Positions 52,710-62,212 of a stretch of 64,000 bases of DNA are shown piece by piece; position 1 is the first letter of the stretch; every line of letters begins with the position of its first letter. The position numbers and the translations under genes were made by a program. This DNA comes from Paenibacillus sp. JNUCC-31. Its GTDB lineage: Bacteria > Bacillota > Bacilli > Paenibacillales > Paenibacillaceae. The DNA lies in contig NZ_CP062165.1 in NCBI RefSeq assembly GCF_014844075.1, forward strand, positions 6,510,001 through 6,574,000, read 5' to 3'. Below the pieces are notes generated by a model. The model had not been told where the DNA came from. It saw only the letters and a program-made list of their open reading frames with translations, and did no database searches.

Positions 52710-53759
52710 ATGAAAGCATTGCGTTGGCACGGAGTAAAAGATTTGCGTCTCGAAAATATTGATGAACCTCGCCCTCAACAGGGTAAGGTAAAAATAAAAG
52801 TGGAGTGGTGTGGGATCTGCGGCAGTGACTTGCACGAATACACGGCAGGCCCGATCTTTATTCCGGCTCAAGCTCCGCATCCGCTAACAGGGGAAAAAGC
52901 ACCTGTTGTGATGGGTCATGAATTTTCAGGACAAGTGGTTGAAGTAGGCGAAGGCGTGACACGTTTTCAGGCAGGGGATCGTGTTGTGGTAGAACCAATC
53001 TATGCTTGCGGTCATTGTGAAGCTTGCAAACAGGGGAAATATAATCTCTGCAATCAGATGGGATTCTTGGGTCTGGCAGGCGGAGGCGGAGGTTTCTCCG
53101 AGTATGTAACGGCTGAGGAATATATGGTGCACGCCATTCCTGACTCCATCTCATATGAGCAAGGGGCGCTGGTTGAGCCTTCCGCTGTGGCTCTACATGC
53201 AGTGCGCCAAAGTAAACTGAAAGTCGGCGACACTGCGGCTGTTTTTGGAGCAGGCCCGATTGGGCTGTTGGTTATTGAAGCGCTGAAAGCTTCTGGCGCA
53301 TCGGATATATATGTCGTTGAACTCTCCGAGGAGCGTAAAGCCAAAGCGAAAGAACTTGGCGCTATTGTTATTGACCCAACACAATACAATGTGGTGGAAG
53401 AAATTCATGAGCGTACCCAAGGCGGTGTGAATGTAGCTTATGAAGTCACAGGTGTTCCACGGGTGCTTCAGCAAGCCATTGATTCAACACGTATTGGCGG
53501 TGAATTGATGATCGTTAGTATTTTTGAACAGGAAGCACCGATTTTGCCAAACTCCATTGTCATGAAGGAGCGTACAGTCAATGGCATTATCGGATACCGT
53601 GACGTATTCCCGGCTGTTATTAGCCTGATGGCTAAAGGTTTCTTCCCGGCAGACAAGCTGGTAACCAAACGAATCAGCTTGGACGAAGTGGTAGAACACG
53701 GGTTTGAAGCATTGCTGAAAGAAAAAAACCAGGTTAAAATTCTGGTGAAGGCAGAGTAA
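52710..53759 (+). CDS. bdhA: 2,3-butanediol dehydrogenase, zinc-dependent
   Basis: 349 residues from the ATG at 52710, with GGGAG 9 bases upstream; an earlier ATG at 52689 lies before that Shine-Dalgarno. Catalytic zinc ligands are in WCGICGSDLHEY and VVMGHEFSGQ, structural zinc cysteines in YACGHCEACKQGKYNLC, and the NAD site in AAVFGAGPIGLLVIEAL. The MDR family member BdhA interconverts acetoin and 2,3-butanediol; sorbitol- or threonine-type substrates cannot be excluded. The pair of operators and the divergent LacI regulator show repression by a sugar-type signal. Confidence 0.85.
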   Translation: MKALRWHGVKDLRLENIDEPRPQQGKVKIKVEWCGICGSDLHEYTAGPIFIPAQAPHPLTGEKAPVVMGHEFSGQVVEVGEGVTRFQAGDRVVVEPIYACGHCEACKQGKYNLCNQMGFLGLAGGGGGFSEYVTAEEYMVHAIPDSISYEQGALVEPSAVALHAVRQSKLKVGDTAAVFGAGPIGLLVIEALKASGASDIYVVELSEERKAKAKELGAIVIDPTQYNVVEEIHERTQGGVNVAYEVTGVPRVLQQAIDSTRIGGELMIVSIFEQEAPILPNSIVMKERTVNGIIGYRDVFPAVISLMAKGFFPADKLVTKRISLDEVVEHGFEALLKEKNQVKILVKAE

Positions 53760-54047
53760 GTATCAGAGAAAATAGTAAAGAATATCATATATTTAAGTAC
53801 AGGTGAACGTCAGCGAATGGCATGAGGAAAATCAACCGGAGCCAATGATTCGTTTTGGTAGGCATTCACTATAAAATATGACAAATAGACAACGCATCTT
53901 CGGATGAGGTTGTCTATTTTTTTTGCACAGTCCGGGCAGAATTTGTTGCAAGTAGGTTTCGTTTTACATAATATAAATAGATACAATTTGTATCATTTTA
54001 ATTTTGGTGTAAAAGTGTTATCTCACAACATAAAGGAGGAAGCGGAC

Positions 54048-55361
54048 ATGCAGAGGAATACAAAATGGGCGGCTGTGATTTTGACGATCGTTGCTGGCGT
54101 GGGGTGGCTGTTGATGGGGAACTCGAAACCCAGGAACAATGTTTCAACAGATCATCAACCGACTGCGGAACGGGCACTTGCCAAGGTGTCCAATGCGCCT
54201 ATAACATCCGCTGATGTGACGAACAAGATCGAATTGCTCGGAAGACCTTTTAAGAAAGCGCCATATGCCAATAATGTTTGGGACTTGCAGCTGTATAGAG
54301 ACAAAATATACATGGGGCATGGGAACAGCAGCAATATGGGCGTTTCATCCAATGCCGGCCCCATTCCTGTAATTTATTACGACACGGCCGATTCCAAATT
54401 TATCACCCAATCTGTTACCAATAACAACCCAAGCTTCGTTCCGTCCACCAAAATGTTTGTGGATGAGGAACAGATTGACATCTACAAGGTATTGAACGAT
54501 AAGCTTTACATCCCTGGAAATGATTCCGATGGCGAACAGTGGGATATGGGAAACTTCTACCGGTTGGATGGGGATGTTTGGACCAAGTATCGCAATCTTC
54601 CGCTGGGTGTACACGTATACGATCTGGCGTCCTATCAGGGCAAGCTGTTTGCAGCGCTGGGGACCGAGAAGAAACCCACAGTGCTCATTTCTCATGATCA
54701 GGGCGAAAGCTGGCAAACATTTGCGACGATTAACACGTTTGGCTTCCGGGCGTATACGCTGTTTGAGATCAAGGGCAAATTATATGCATCAGGCATGATG
54801 TATCCAGCCAATAAAATCTGGGGCGACAAGACCAATGTATTAGAGATTAATGAGAGGCTTGAAAAGAAAGACGTAGTCATCTATGGTAGCAAAATGCTTC
54901 CAGGGATTTCTTATCAAACCGGTACAATCCCGTATAATAAGATCGGGAAAAATATTAATTTTAACAATAAGCTGCTCTATATTGCCGGAGGGGTGTTCAA
55001 CGATGGGCAACTTTTGCCCAAATCATTAAACGTGATGACCGACATTAATCAGGCAACGCGTGTCATTTTGCCAGATACCCTGGCTCTTCCTACAGATGTG
55101 CTCTTGCGGGATGGTAAAGTCTATGTGCTTACCTACACACGGAAAAGTGCGAAGCTCTATATAAACCGGGTGTATCAATCCACCGATCTGAATACATGGA
55201 ATGAAATTCTCCGTTTTAGCCAGGACACGTACGCCAAGTCTTTTGAAGAACATGAAGGTGATTTTTACTTTGGGCTGGGTACGGACCCCGATGTTCTGTC
55301 TACCTCTTCAGGCAAATTACTCCGGGTTAACCGCAATCATATCCCTGTTAATTCTAATTAA
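54048..55361 (+). CDS. Exported protein, probably beta-propeller-like
   Basis: 437 residues from the ATG at 54048, preceded by AAAGGAGG at 8 bases; the frame reaches back to 53904 without support. An N-terminal anchor (WAAVILTIVAGVGWLLM) is followed by blade-like repeats: NVWDLQLYRDKIYMGHG, VYDLASYQGKLFAALG, AYTLFEIKGKLYASG, KSFEEHEGDFYFGLG. The pattern [L/Y]..I/L..KLY/F..G about every 50-70 residues suggests 6-7 blades. Function and ligand are unknown. Confidence 0.65.
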   Translation: MQRNTKWAAVILTIVAGVGWLLMGNSKPRNNVSTDHQPTAERALAKVSNAPITSADVTNKIELLGRPFKKAPYANNVWDLQLYRDKIYMGHGNSSNMGVSSNAGPIPVIYYDTADSKFITQSVTNNNPSFVPSTKMFVDEEQIDIYKVLNDKLYIPGNDSDGEQWDMGNFYRLDGDVWTKYRNLPLGVHVYDLASYQGKLFAALGTEKKPTVLISHDQGESWQTFATINTFGFRAYTLFEIKGKLYASGMMYPANKIWGDKTNVLEINERLEKKDVVIYGSKMLPGISYQTGTIPYNKIGKNINFNNKLLYIAGGVFNDGQLLPKSLNVMTDINQATRVILPDTLALPTDVLLRDGKVYVLTYTRKSAKLYINRVYQSTDLNTWNEILRFSQDTYAKSFEEHEGDFYFGLGTDPDVLSTSSGKLLRVNRNHIPVNSN

Positions 55362-55441
55362 AGGCAAGGAAGATTATGGATTATATATTATTATGCTTCA
55401 TTTACATTTTTGGTTACAGAGAGAGCGTTAGGTTCGTTGTG

Positions 55442-55504
55442 CAGGGCAAGCTGAAATCGTAGAACTTCCTAGATGAAGCTACTGCAAGCTTGCTCTGTTT
55501 TCTT
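55442..55504 (+). terminator. Terminator after the propeller-like gene
   Basis: The arms CAGGGCAAGCT and AGCTTGCTCTG pair with one mismatch and an inner GTAG/CTAC pair, followed by TTTTCTT. Confidence 0.65.
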
Positions 55505-55624
55505 GTGTTCAGGAGATCAGGAAATCGGATAAGGCCTTTCTCCGAAAAACACTCTATTAAGAGAATTTTCAAGGCGGTTTGAAAGAACAAACGCCAACGG
55601 CAACGAAAACTAAAAACAAATCTG

Positions 55625-55647
55625 AAGCCGCCAAAAGGCGGCTTTTT
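55625..55647 (+). terminator. Second terminator-like hairpin upstream of nagZ
   Basis: GCCGCC / GGCGGC with an AAAA loop, flanked by AAGC on one side and a T run on the other. It is clean and compact. Confidence 0.75.
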
Positions 55648-55937
55648 CACCTCTCTATAATAATAATTTCATTATATGAAAAATTCACAATAGAAAAACA
55701 TATATCGCACCGCTGATACCCCGTCTCTTGCCCTCCCAATCACGCACGCTCATGGAATAACACCATCATGTACCACACTTTAACCTAAAAAGGTAACTAT
55801 TTTTCGTAATTCAGGCTGTGCCTTCAAAAGTTGTACTCGATCCGTCTCCATTTTGAAAATAAAGCACCTTATGATAAGGTTAGGCCTGAACCCTGTTCAG
55901 CCAACAATACAACAACGCTTAAGGAGGATGACCATCC

Positions 55938-57308
55938 TTGTACATCCATAGTCGCAATTCAAAACATAAACACATAAAATCACTTCCAATGCTATTTGTG
56001 CTATTCGGAATAGTACTCCTGTTATCGGCATGCGGGCAGGCACAGAAGCCTTCCTCATCCGCTGACTCGAACAACGGCTCAACCACAGAGCAATCTTCAT
56101 CAGAGCAGGATGACAATCAAGCTGGAACGGATACAGGTGCTAATTCAAACGCAGGTGCTAACGATCAGGATGATCAACAGAATACTGTGCCTCCGCAGGA
56201 AGAGAAAGATCCGGTACAAGAGCAGCTCGACCAATTGTCTTTGGATGAGAAGATTGGACAGATGATTCTGGCCGGTGTTCAAGGGACCACTTTGGATAAT
56301 CAAGCCAAACAGATGATCAAGGATCAGAAGGTGGGGGGGATTATTTTCTATGCAAATAATGTCTCAACTGTTCAAGGTACAGCCAAATTCGTGCAATCCA
56401 TTAAGGATGCCAATCATTCCAATCCGGTTCCAATTTTCATGAGTGTGGATCAGGAAGGCGGCAAAGTTAGTCGCATGCCCGAAACGGTAGAAGCGATTCC
56501 TTCGAATGGGAAAGTGGGTAAGGCGAAAGACGCAGATTTGGCTGAAACGATGGGTGAATTGCTGGCCCGACAAATTAAGCTTGTAGGTTTTAACGTCGAT
56601 TTTGCTCCTGTGCTGGATGTGAACAGTAATCCGAAAAATCCGGTGATTGGGGATCGTTCATTTGGCAGCTCGGCAAGTCTGGTATCCCAAATGGGTATAG
56701 CGGAGATGAAGGGGTTGCGGAACGAAGAGGTTATTCCCGTAGTGAAACATTTTCCCGGCCATGGCGATACCTCTGTGGACTCCCATCTGGATCTGCCTGT
56801 CGTGAACAAAACAGAAGAGCAGCTTGCCCAGCTGGAATGGATTCCGTTTCAGTCCGCTGTGAAGGAACAGGTGGAAGCGGTTATGGTGGCGCATATTCTG
56901 TATCCGAAGCTTGATCCACACCATCCGGCCTCCTTGTCGGACGTCATTATTGGTCAGCATTTGCGTGGGAAATTCAAGTATGACGGCGTGGTCATCACAG
57001 ATGATCTGAGCATGGGCGCGATTGCGAAAAATTATAAGCTGAACGATGCCGCCGTAGCGACGGTTCAGGCAGGGAGCGATATTTTACTGGTAGCTCACAG
57101 TTATGAGAGTGCCAAGACCATATTTGATACGCTGATGAGCGCGGTGAAGTCAGGGAAGATTTCGGAATCCAGAATTAATGAAAGTGTATATCGAATTATC
57201 GCTTTGAAGCAGAAGTATAACTTGTCCGATGAGGAGCAGCCATCTGGAGATTTGAAGCAGCTGAACGCTGACATTGTGGATTGGCGCAAGCAGGTCGATG
57301 CCCGATAG
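55938..57308 (+). CDS. nagZ: Beta-N-acetylglucosaminidase NagZ, lipoprotein type
   Basis: 456 residues from TTG, 10 bases after AAGGAGG. Lipoprotein signal IVLLLSACGQ (lipobox LSAC). A Ser/Gln/Asp-rich linker covers residues 35-95. The glycoside hydrolase family 3 domain has KHFPGHGDTSVDSHLDLP, the His-Asp dyad on the loop that acts as acid/base in NagZ, and the nucleophile Asp in VVITDDLSMGAI. It removes non-reducing GlcNAc from muropeptide fragments outside the membrane during wall recycling. No muropeptide genes are adjacent. Confidence 0.92.
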   Translation: MYIHSRNSKHKHIKSLPMLFVLFGIVLLLSACGQAQKPSSSADSNNGSTTEQSSSEQDDNQAGTDTGANSNAGANDQDDQQNTVPPQEEKDPVQEQLDQLSLDEKIGQMILAGVQGTTLDNQAKQMIKDQKVGGIIFYANNVSTVQGTAKFVQSIKDANHSNPVPIFMSVDQEGGKVSRMPETVEAIPSNGKVGKAKDADLAETMGELLARQIKLVGFNVDFAPVLDVNSNPKNPVIGDRSFGSSASLVSQMGIAEMKGLRNEEVIPVVKHFPGHGDTSVDSHLDLPVVNKTEEQLAQLEWIPFQSAVKEQVEAVMVAHILYPKLDPHHPASLSDVIIGQHLRGKFKYDGVVITDDLSMGAIAKNYKLNDAAVATVQAGSDILLVAHSYESAKTIFDTLMSAVKSGKISESRINESVYRIIALKQKYNLSDEEQPSGDLKQLNADIVDWRKQVDAR

Positions 57309-57381
57309 TACCCACCTGTGTTATGATTTTGGAAAGAGCATTGCATATTCCATTACGACAGGTTAGAGGTGAGACCTTTTT

Positions 57382-58086
57382 ATGTATACGATAATGATTA
57401 TTGAAGATGATTCGAAGATTGCAGGACTACTTCAATCCCATATTGAACGATATGGTGACAAGGCCGTTGCGGTTGAGGACTTTGAGCAAGTCGTCCAGCA
57501 GTTTGAACAAATTAAGCCGCATGTCGTGCTGCTGGATATCAACTTGCCGAGTTACGATGGGTTCTATTGGTGTCGCCAAATTCGTTCCATTTCCACATGT
57601 CCGATTATTTTCATCTCTGCCCGGAGTGGCAAGATGGATCAGGTCATGGCGCTTGAGAACGGGGCGGACGATTATATTACGAAGCCGTTTGAGCATGAAA
57701 TTGTCATGGCCAAAATCCGAAGTCAGCTGCGCCGGGTGTATGGCGATTATGCTGCGCGTAATGAAGAGCGCAAGGTGGAACTGGATGGACTAACTGTTTA
57801 TCTGGAAAGATTGGAGATGGAGCTCGGTGATCGCAAGATACAGCTGACCAAGAAAGAAACCATTTTGCTGGAGACGTTGCTGCGTCGCAGTCCCAAACTG
57901 GTTAGCCGTGAAACCATTTTGGAAAAGCTGTGGGACGATTCCTTTGTGGATGATAATACACTTAGTGTGAATGTGACCCGCGTGCGTAAACGATTGACTG
58001 AGCTGGGAATTACAGATGCGCTGGAGACAGTAAGGGGTTCAGGTTATCGACTCAACAGTAATTGGAAGGCATCTTCACCCTCATGA
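57382..58086 (+). CDS. BceR-type response regulator
   Basis: 234 residues. Phospho-Asp in VVLLDINLPSYDG, Thr replaced by Ser in IFISARSG, Lys in YITKPFEHEI. Winged HTH ends TRVRKRLTELG and TVRGSGYRLNSN. It overlaps the kinase start (ATGA at 58083-58086) and belongs to a module with a Bce-type transporter, so it responds to transporter flux when a peptide antibiotic is bound. Confidence 0.9.
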   Translation: MYTIMIIEDDSKIAGLLQSHIERYGDKAVAVEDFEQVVQQFEQIKPHVVLLDINLPSYDGFYWCRQIRSISTCPIIFISARSGKMDQVMALENGADDYITKPFEHEIVMAKIRSQLRRVYGDYAARNEERKVELDGLTVYLERLEMELGDRKIQLTKKETILLETLLRRSPKLVSRETILEKLWDDSFVDDNTLSVNVTRVRKRLTELGITDALETVRGSGYRLNSNWKASSPS

Positions 58087-59069
58087 AGTTGTTTATCAAA
58101 GAACATATTGTACTGACTTGTTGGGTAATCGTTGTACTGCTTACTGTGGTTGCGGTCTTCTGGTACGATGGCTATGACCACTGGTTTACGGCCACGTATG
58201 CGGTATCTCTAGGGTTAGTCCTATACTCAGCTTATCTCATGTATCGCTATCTGTCCCATCGCCAGTTTTATACCCGAATGTCCCAACGAATGAATGATCT
58301 GAAAGAATTTGTTCCATTGAATGAGCCCGCGCCCTTGCCGCAGGCATTGTCAGAACTGTTGGACTCACAGTACGGTCATTATTATGCTCATCTGCATCGT
58401 CTGGAACAGCGTCAACAGGAATACCTGACTTTTATGAATCAATGGGTTCATCAGATGAAGACACCTTTATCCGTCATTGAACTGACAGTTGAGGATCAGG
58501 AGGATGAGGACCCACGCTTCATCAGCATTCGAGAGGAAGCTGACCAGATGAGACGAGGGCTGGAAACCGTGCTGTACATGGCACGGCTGGAGACATTTGA
58601 ACAAGATTTCAGTGTGGAACTGGTATCCCTCAAGGAGGCCGGAGAAGAAGCCATCCATGAGCTGAAACGGTTCTTCATTCGCAATCACGTATATCCCGAG
58701 ATGAAAATTGATTCTGCGTTAATGGTCCAGTCGGATGCGAAGTGGATTCGATTTGTCCTCGTACAGCTGTTATCCAATGCCATCAAGTACTCTTCCGGGG
58801 GAAAAGGGCAAAAGGTATCCATCCATGCTTATGAATCCACACGATCCATCATTCTTGAAGTGAAGGATCAGGGAGTCGGTATTCCCAAGTCGGATCTCAA
58901 CCGAGTGTACCAGCCTTTTTTCACCGGAGAGAATGGGCGTCACTTTAAAGAATCTACGGGTATGGGGCTATATATTGTTAAGGATGTCCTGACACGAATG
59001 AACCATCGGATTGACCTTACATCCGTTCAGGGAGCAGGAACCACTGTAACCATTACATTTGAAACCTGA
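58083..59069 (+). CDS. BceS-type intramembrane-sensing histidine kinase
   Basis: 328 residues. Two membrane helices at about 12-30 and 38-58, with almost no extracytoplasmic loop. DHp contains the phospho-His in FMNQWVHQMKTPLSVIELTV, and the ATPase shows QLLSNAIKYSSGGKG, DQGVGIPKSDL and STGMGLYIVKDVL. The lack of a sensor domain is typical of BceS kinases, which need the BceAB transporter to perceive the antibiotic. Confidence 0.92.
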   Translation: MKLFIKEHIVLTCWVIVVLLTVVAVFWYDGYDHWFTATYAVSLGLVLYSAYLMYRYLSHRQFYTRMSQRMNDLKEFVPLNEPAPLPQALSELLDSQYGHYYAHLHRLEQRQQEYLTFMNQWVHQMKTPLSVIELTVEDQEDEDPRFISIREEADQMRRGLETVLYMARLETFEQDFSVELVSLKEAGEEAIHELKRFFIRNHVYPEMKIDSALMVQSDAKWIRFVLVQLLSNAIKYSSGGKGQKVSIHAYESTRSIILEVKDQGVGIPKSDLNRVYQPFFTGENGRHFKESTGMGLYIVKDVLTRMNHRIDLTSVQGAGTTVTITFET

Positions 59070-59190
59070 GATATAAATCTGCATGATACGAAACGAAATG
59101 AGAAGACGTCTGGTGCCCTGACTGGGATCGGCGTCTTTCTCGTTTTCTACATATTAGAGGACAATTGTCGGATAGAGAAACGATATAACC

Positions 59191-59204
59191 TTACAATAAT
59201 GTCA
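59191..59204 (+). promoter_or_regulatory. Putative BceR-type operator of the transporter genes
   Basis: TTACAATAATGTCA fits the TTACA-N4-TGTAA consensus of BceR-like regulators with one mismatch. It lies 145 bases upstream of the transporter ATPase start. Confidence 0.55.
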
Positions 59205-59348
59205 TGAAGATGAAAGGTTAATCCATAGGAGAATGGTCGAAACTTCGATAGACTGAAGTCAGAAAGTAGAGAACGACTTCGAATTGCGATGAAGTTCACC
59301 CCAGCTTAGTTTAATTCAAATTCAAAATCTAAAAGGAGCCATTAACTT

Positions 59349-60119
59349 ATGGAGATATGTTCAGTTAAACAGATTAGCAAAATTTATAAGGGGGTCGTGT
59401 CATACGAAGCCTTATCAGGGATTGATCTCAGTATTCAGGAGGGTGAATTCGTCGGCATCATGGGTCCATCAGGCAGCGGCAAAACAACATTGCTGAACAT
59501 GATTTCAACCATTGACCACCCTACTTCAGGGGAATTGCAGATTGCAGGAAAGAACCCGTTTGAACTGAATCATGACGAACTGGCCTTGTTCAGACGGCGA
59601 GAGCTTGGGTTTGTGTTTCAGTCATTTAACCTGCTCAACACACTCACGGTAAAAGAAAATATTGTATTGCCGCTTACGCTGGACGGCGTATCGGTTGAGG
59701 AGATGAATGAACGTGTTGATCGACTCGCAGAGAAGCTGGGCATCGCATCTCTTCTGAACAAACGTACGTATGAAATTTCAGGAGGTCAGGCCCAACGGAC
59801 AGCAATCGCACGAGCCCTGATCCATTCTCCCAAGCTGGTGCTGGCCGATGAGCCTACAGGAAATCTCGATTCGAAGGCAGCGCGTGATGTAATGGAGATG
59901 CTGGAACGTCGCAACCAGGAAGATCGGGCCACCATGCTGTTGGTCACGCATGACGCTGTGGCGGCAAGTTATTGCAGCCGGGTTGTCTTTATTAAGGATG
60001 GACGACTGTACAACGAAATTCATTATGGAGATAACCGATCGACGTTCTATCAACGAATCATCAATGTATTATCCCTGATGGGAGGCTCGGGTCATGAATT
60101 TTCGCCAGTTCGCCATTAA
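59349..60119 (+). CDS. BceA-type ABC transporter ATP-binding protein
   Basis: 256 residues. Walker A GPSGSGKTT, Q-loop FVFQSFNLLNTL, signature ISGGQAQRTAIARAL and Walker B LVLADEPTGNLD. Together with the next gene (26-base overlap) it forms a target-protection exporter against peptide antibiotics acting on lipid II-cycle intermediates. AAAAGGAG lies 8 bases before the ATG. Confidence 0.93.
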   Translation: MEICSVKQISKIYKGVVSYEALSGIDLSIQEGEFVGIMGPSGSGKTTLLNMISTIDHPTSGELQIAGKNPFELNHDELALFRRRELGFVFQSFNLLNTLTVKENIVLPLTLDGVSVEEMNERVDRLAEKLGIASLLNKRTYEISGGQAQRTAIARALIHSPKLVLADEPTGNLDSKAARDVMEMLERRNQEDRATMLLVTHDAVAASYCSRVVFIKDGRLYNEIHYGDNRSTFYQRIINVLSLMGGSGHEFSPVRH

Positions 60120-62052
60120 TAATGTTGTTCGCAACAAACGAATTTACCTGGCTCATTTCCTGAGCAGTACGTTTTCCGTCATGATCTTTTTTACGTATGC
60201 GCTGCTCTTGTTTCACCCGGATCTGAAGGATGGACTGAAGGGTTCAAGTAATACAGTGACCATGCTTGCGAATCAGGGGTTTCTAATTGCAGAGATTATT
60301 ATTTTCATCTTTTCGTTTCTGTTTCTGCTCTATTCCGTAGGTTCATTTCTCAAGACGCGTAAAAAAGAATTTGGCATATTTCAAATCATTGGCATGACAC
60401 GTAAACAGATGAACCGACTGTTATTTATGGAAAACTTGTGCATTGGACTCGCCGCCATTGTGGCAGGTGTTGGATTAGGAATGATCTTTGCCAAGCTGAT
60501 CCTGTTGATCTGCGGTTCGATGCTGGCTGTGGAAGAAAGTCTCCGATTCTATTTTCCATTAAAAGCAATCGCACTTACTGTCGGAGCATTTCTGCTGCTG
60601 TTTGTTGTGATTGCGCTGAGCTCATCCCTGCTGATGCGTAAGGGGTCATTGATTGACCTTGTAAAATCAGAGGAAAAACCAAAACCCGAGCCTAAGGCTT
60701 CTCGTCTTTTAGCACTTCTCTCCGTCATACTCATAGGGGGTGGATATGCGGGGGTATTTGCCTTTGTATGGATCACATACTCCTTCCCTTTACTGTTTGG
60801 CAGCGTTGTTTTGGTTATTATAGGCACGTATCTGTTATTTACCCAACTTAGTGTGTATGCCATTCGGGCGCTCAAAGGCAATAAGCGTTTGTTTTTCCGC
60901 AAAACGAATTTGCTGTTTCTGTCCGAACTTACCTATCGAATGAAAGATAATGCGGTCATGTTTTTTATGGTGAGTGTGATCTCGGCTTCCGCCTTTACGG
61001 GCATTGGCACAATGCTGGCGATCGCTGATCCGGGATTGTCATCGATGTCGAATCCGTATGCATTTACTTACCAGAATTCATGGAATACCCCCAGTGCAGA
61101 ACGCCACATCAGGAAGATCGAAGAGACTTTAATTGATAATGAAGTTCCGTATCAGAAAGGAAGTTATATTCCGCTGATGGATAACGAGGGCAACTATATC
61201 ATCAAACTCAGTGAGTATAACCATCTGGCCAAGGCTTTAGGTTATAAAGAGCGAACGTTGGAGAATACCAATGAGTCGTTTATGGCTCCAGGTAATCTCA
61301 CAAGTCGTAAAGCATTACGTGCGGATGCAGGACAGAGTTCTTCTCAGAATAACTTCGATTTGTGGGTTGGTGAAGTTCATGAAAAAGTACGGTTAACCAC
61401 ACCTGAAACCGAGATCGTCATCCCGGTTGAATATTCAAGGGACGTTTATGTGGTATCCAATGAGCTGTACGATAAAATGAATAAGGAATTTAAGAATGAT
61501 ATCCAAGCGGATGAAAATTTTTATTTCGATAGAAAAACTCAATTTGTTGTGACCGATTGGATGGGGACGCGTCGTTTTGCTCCTGACTTGATTGAATCCA
61601 TTCAAAATGATTCAAGTAATCAGGGCTACTTCGAGATCAGCGCTCTCGTGCTGGATTGGCTTAATTCCAAACAAACCAACGGCATTATCCTTATTCTGAG
61701 TGGATTGATTGGCATCGTCTTCTTTACCTTTGCTGCAAGCTTTACCTACTTCCGGTTATATGCAGATCTGGAACGGGACGAAGAGCAGTACCGCATGATT
61801 GGCAAGATGGGACTGAGTCGCCCCGAGCTTCGCAACATTGTAACCAGACAGTTGGTTTTGATGTTTTTCCTGCCAATAGTGTTGGCCATTATCCACAGCT
61901 CCGTTGCCTTTGTTGCATTGCAGCAGTTGGTAGATTTCTCCGTCATGGGTTACACCTTGCGAATTTTCTTGGTATTTGCATCCATGCAGATTCTGTTCTT
62001 CCTGTTGGTACGCTGGCGTTATCTTCGCAATATGTATGCCAAATTGATCTAA
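60094..62052 (+). CDS. BceB-type ABC transporter permease
   Basis: 652 residues, 10 helices in a 4+2+4-like order, with the large extracellular domain at about 310-530 that binds the peptide-lipid complex. The start MNFRQFAINNVVRNKRIYLAHFL and the segment FQIIGMTRKQMNRLLFMEN are BceB/FtsX signatures. It overlaps bceA by 26 bases. The gene ends in a clean terminator. Substrate specificity is not predictable. Confidence 0.92.
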   Translation: MNFRQFAINNVVRNKRIYLAHFLSSTFSVMIFFTYALLLFHPDLKDGLKGSSNTVTMLANQGFLIAEIIIFIFSFLFLLYSVGSFLKTRKKEFGIFQIIGMTRKQMNRLLFMENLCIGLAAIVAGVGLGMIFAKLILLICGSMLAVEESLRFYFPLKAIALTVGAFLLLFVVIALSSSLLMRKGSLIDLVKSEEKPKPEPKASRLLALLSVILIGGGYAGVFAFVWITYSFPLLFGSVVLVIIGTYLLFTQLSVYAIRALKGNKRLFFRKTNLLFLSELTYRMKDNAVMFFMVSVISASAFTGIGTMLAIADPGLSSMSNPYAFTYQNSWNTPSAERHIRKIEETLIDNEVPYQKGSYIPLMDNEGNYIIKLSEYNHLAKALGYKERTLENTNESFMAPGNLTSRKALRADAGQSSSQNNFDLWVGEVHEKVRLTTPETEIVIPVEYSRDVYVVSNELYDKMNKEFKNDIQADENFYFDRKTQFVVTDWMGTRRFAPDLIESIQNDSSNQGYFEISALVLDWLNSKQTNGIILILSGLIGIVFFTFAASFTYFRLYADLERDEEQYRMIGKMGLSRPELRNIVTRQLVLMFFLPIVLAIIHSSVAFVALQQLVDFSVMGYTLRIFLVFASMQILFFLLVRWRYLRNMYAKLI

Positions 62053-62056
62053 TTTA

Positions 62057-62095
62057 CAAACACCGAGCCTGAGGCTCGGTGTTTGTTGACTTTTT
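62057..62095 (+). terminator. Terminator after the Bce-type permease
   Basis: CAAACACCGAGCC / GGCTCGGTGTTTG perfect stem with a three-base loop, followed by TTGAC and five T. Confidence 0.9.
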
Positions 62096-62122
62096 CCTCC
62101 AAAGCAAAGTACTATTTCAATA

Positions 62123-62137
62123 GATACAGTATGTATC
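62123..62137. promoter_or_regulatory. Palindrome upstream of the HpaB-type gene
   Basis: GATACA-GTA-TGTATC, arms of six. It sits 76 bases before the start codon and is compatible with a TetR/MarR-type operator. No regulator is adjacent. Confidence 0.45.
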
Positions 62138-62212
62138 GTTGTAAGTGACCTTAGTTATGAAACGATTTAAACGTTGGATTTCATAGCCTGTTAGCCGAGA
62201 AGGAGGATTACA

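Larger units (their letters stand above)
55362..55937. other. Intergenic region between the propeller-like gene and nagZ
   Basis: Two terminator-like hairpins lie here (55442-55504 and 55625-55647). The rest up to 55860 is AT-rich with no coding frame. The nagZ leader begins near 55870, with an apparent CACCTTATGATAAGGT hairpin (about 55866-55881). Confidence 0.5.

Noticed and set aside
53904..54047. Upstream extension of the propeller-like protein
   Set aside because: No Shine-Dalgarno; the ATG at 54048 has AAAGGAGG at the right distance and begins a normal membrane anchor.
55414..55650. 78-codon minus-strand frame upstream of nagZ
   Set aside because: It consists largely of the two terminator hairpins and lacks a ribosome-binding site.
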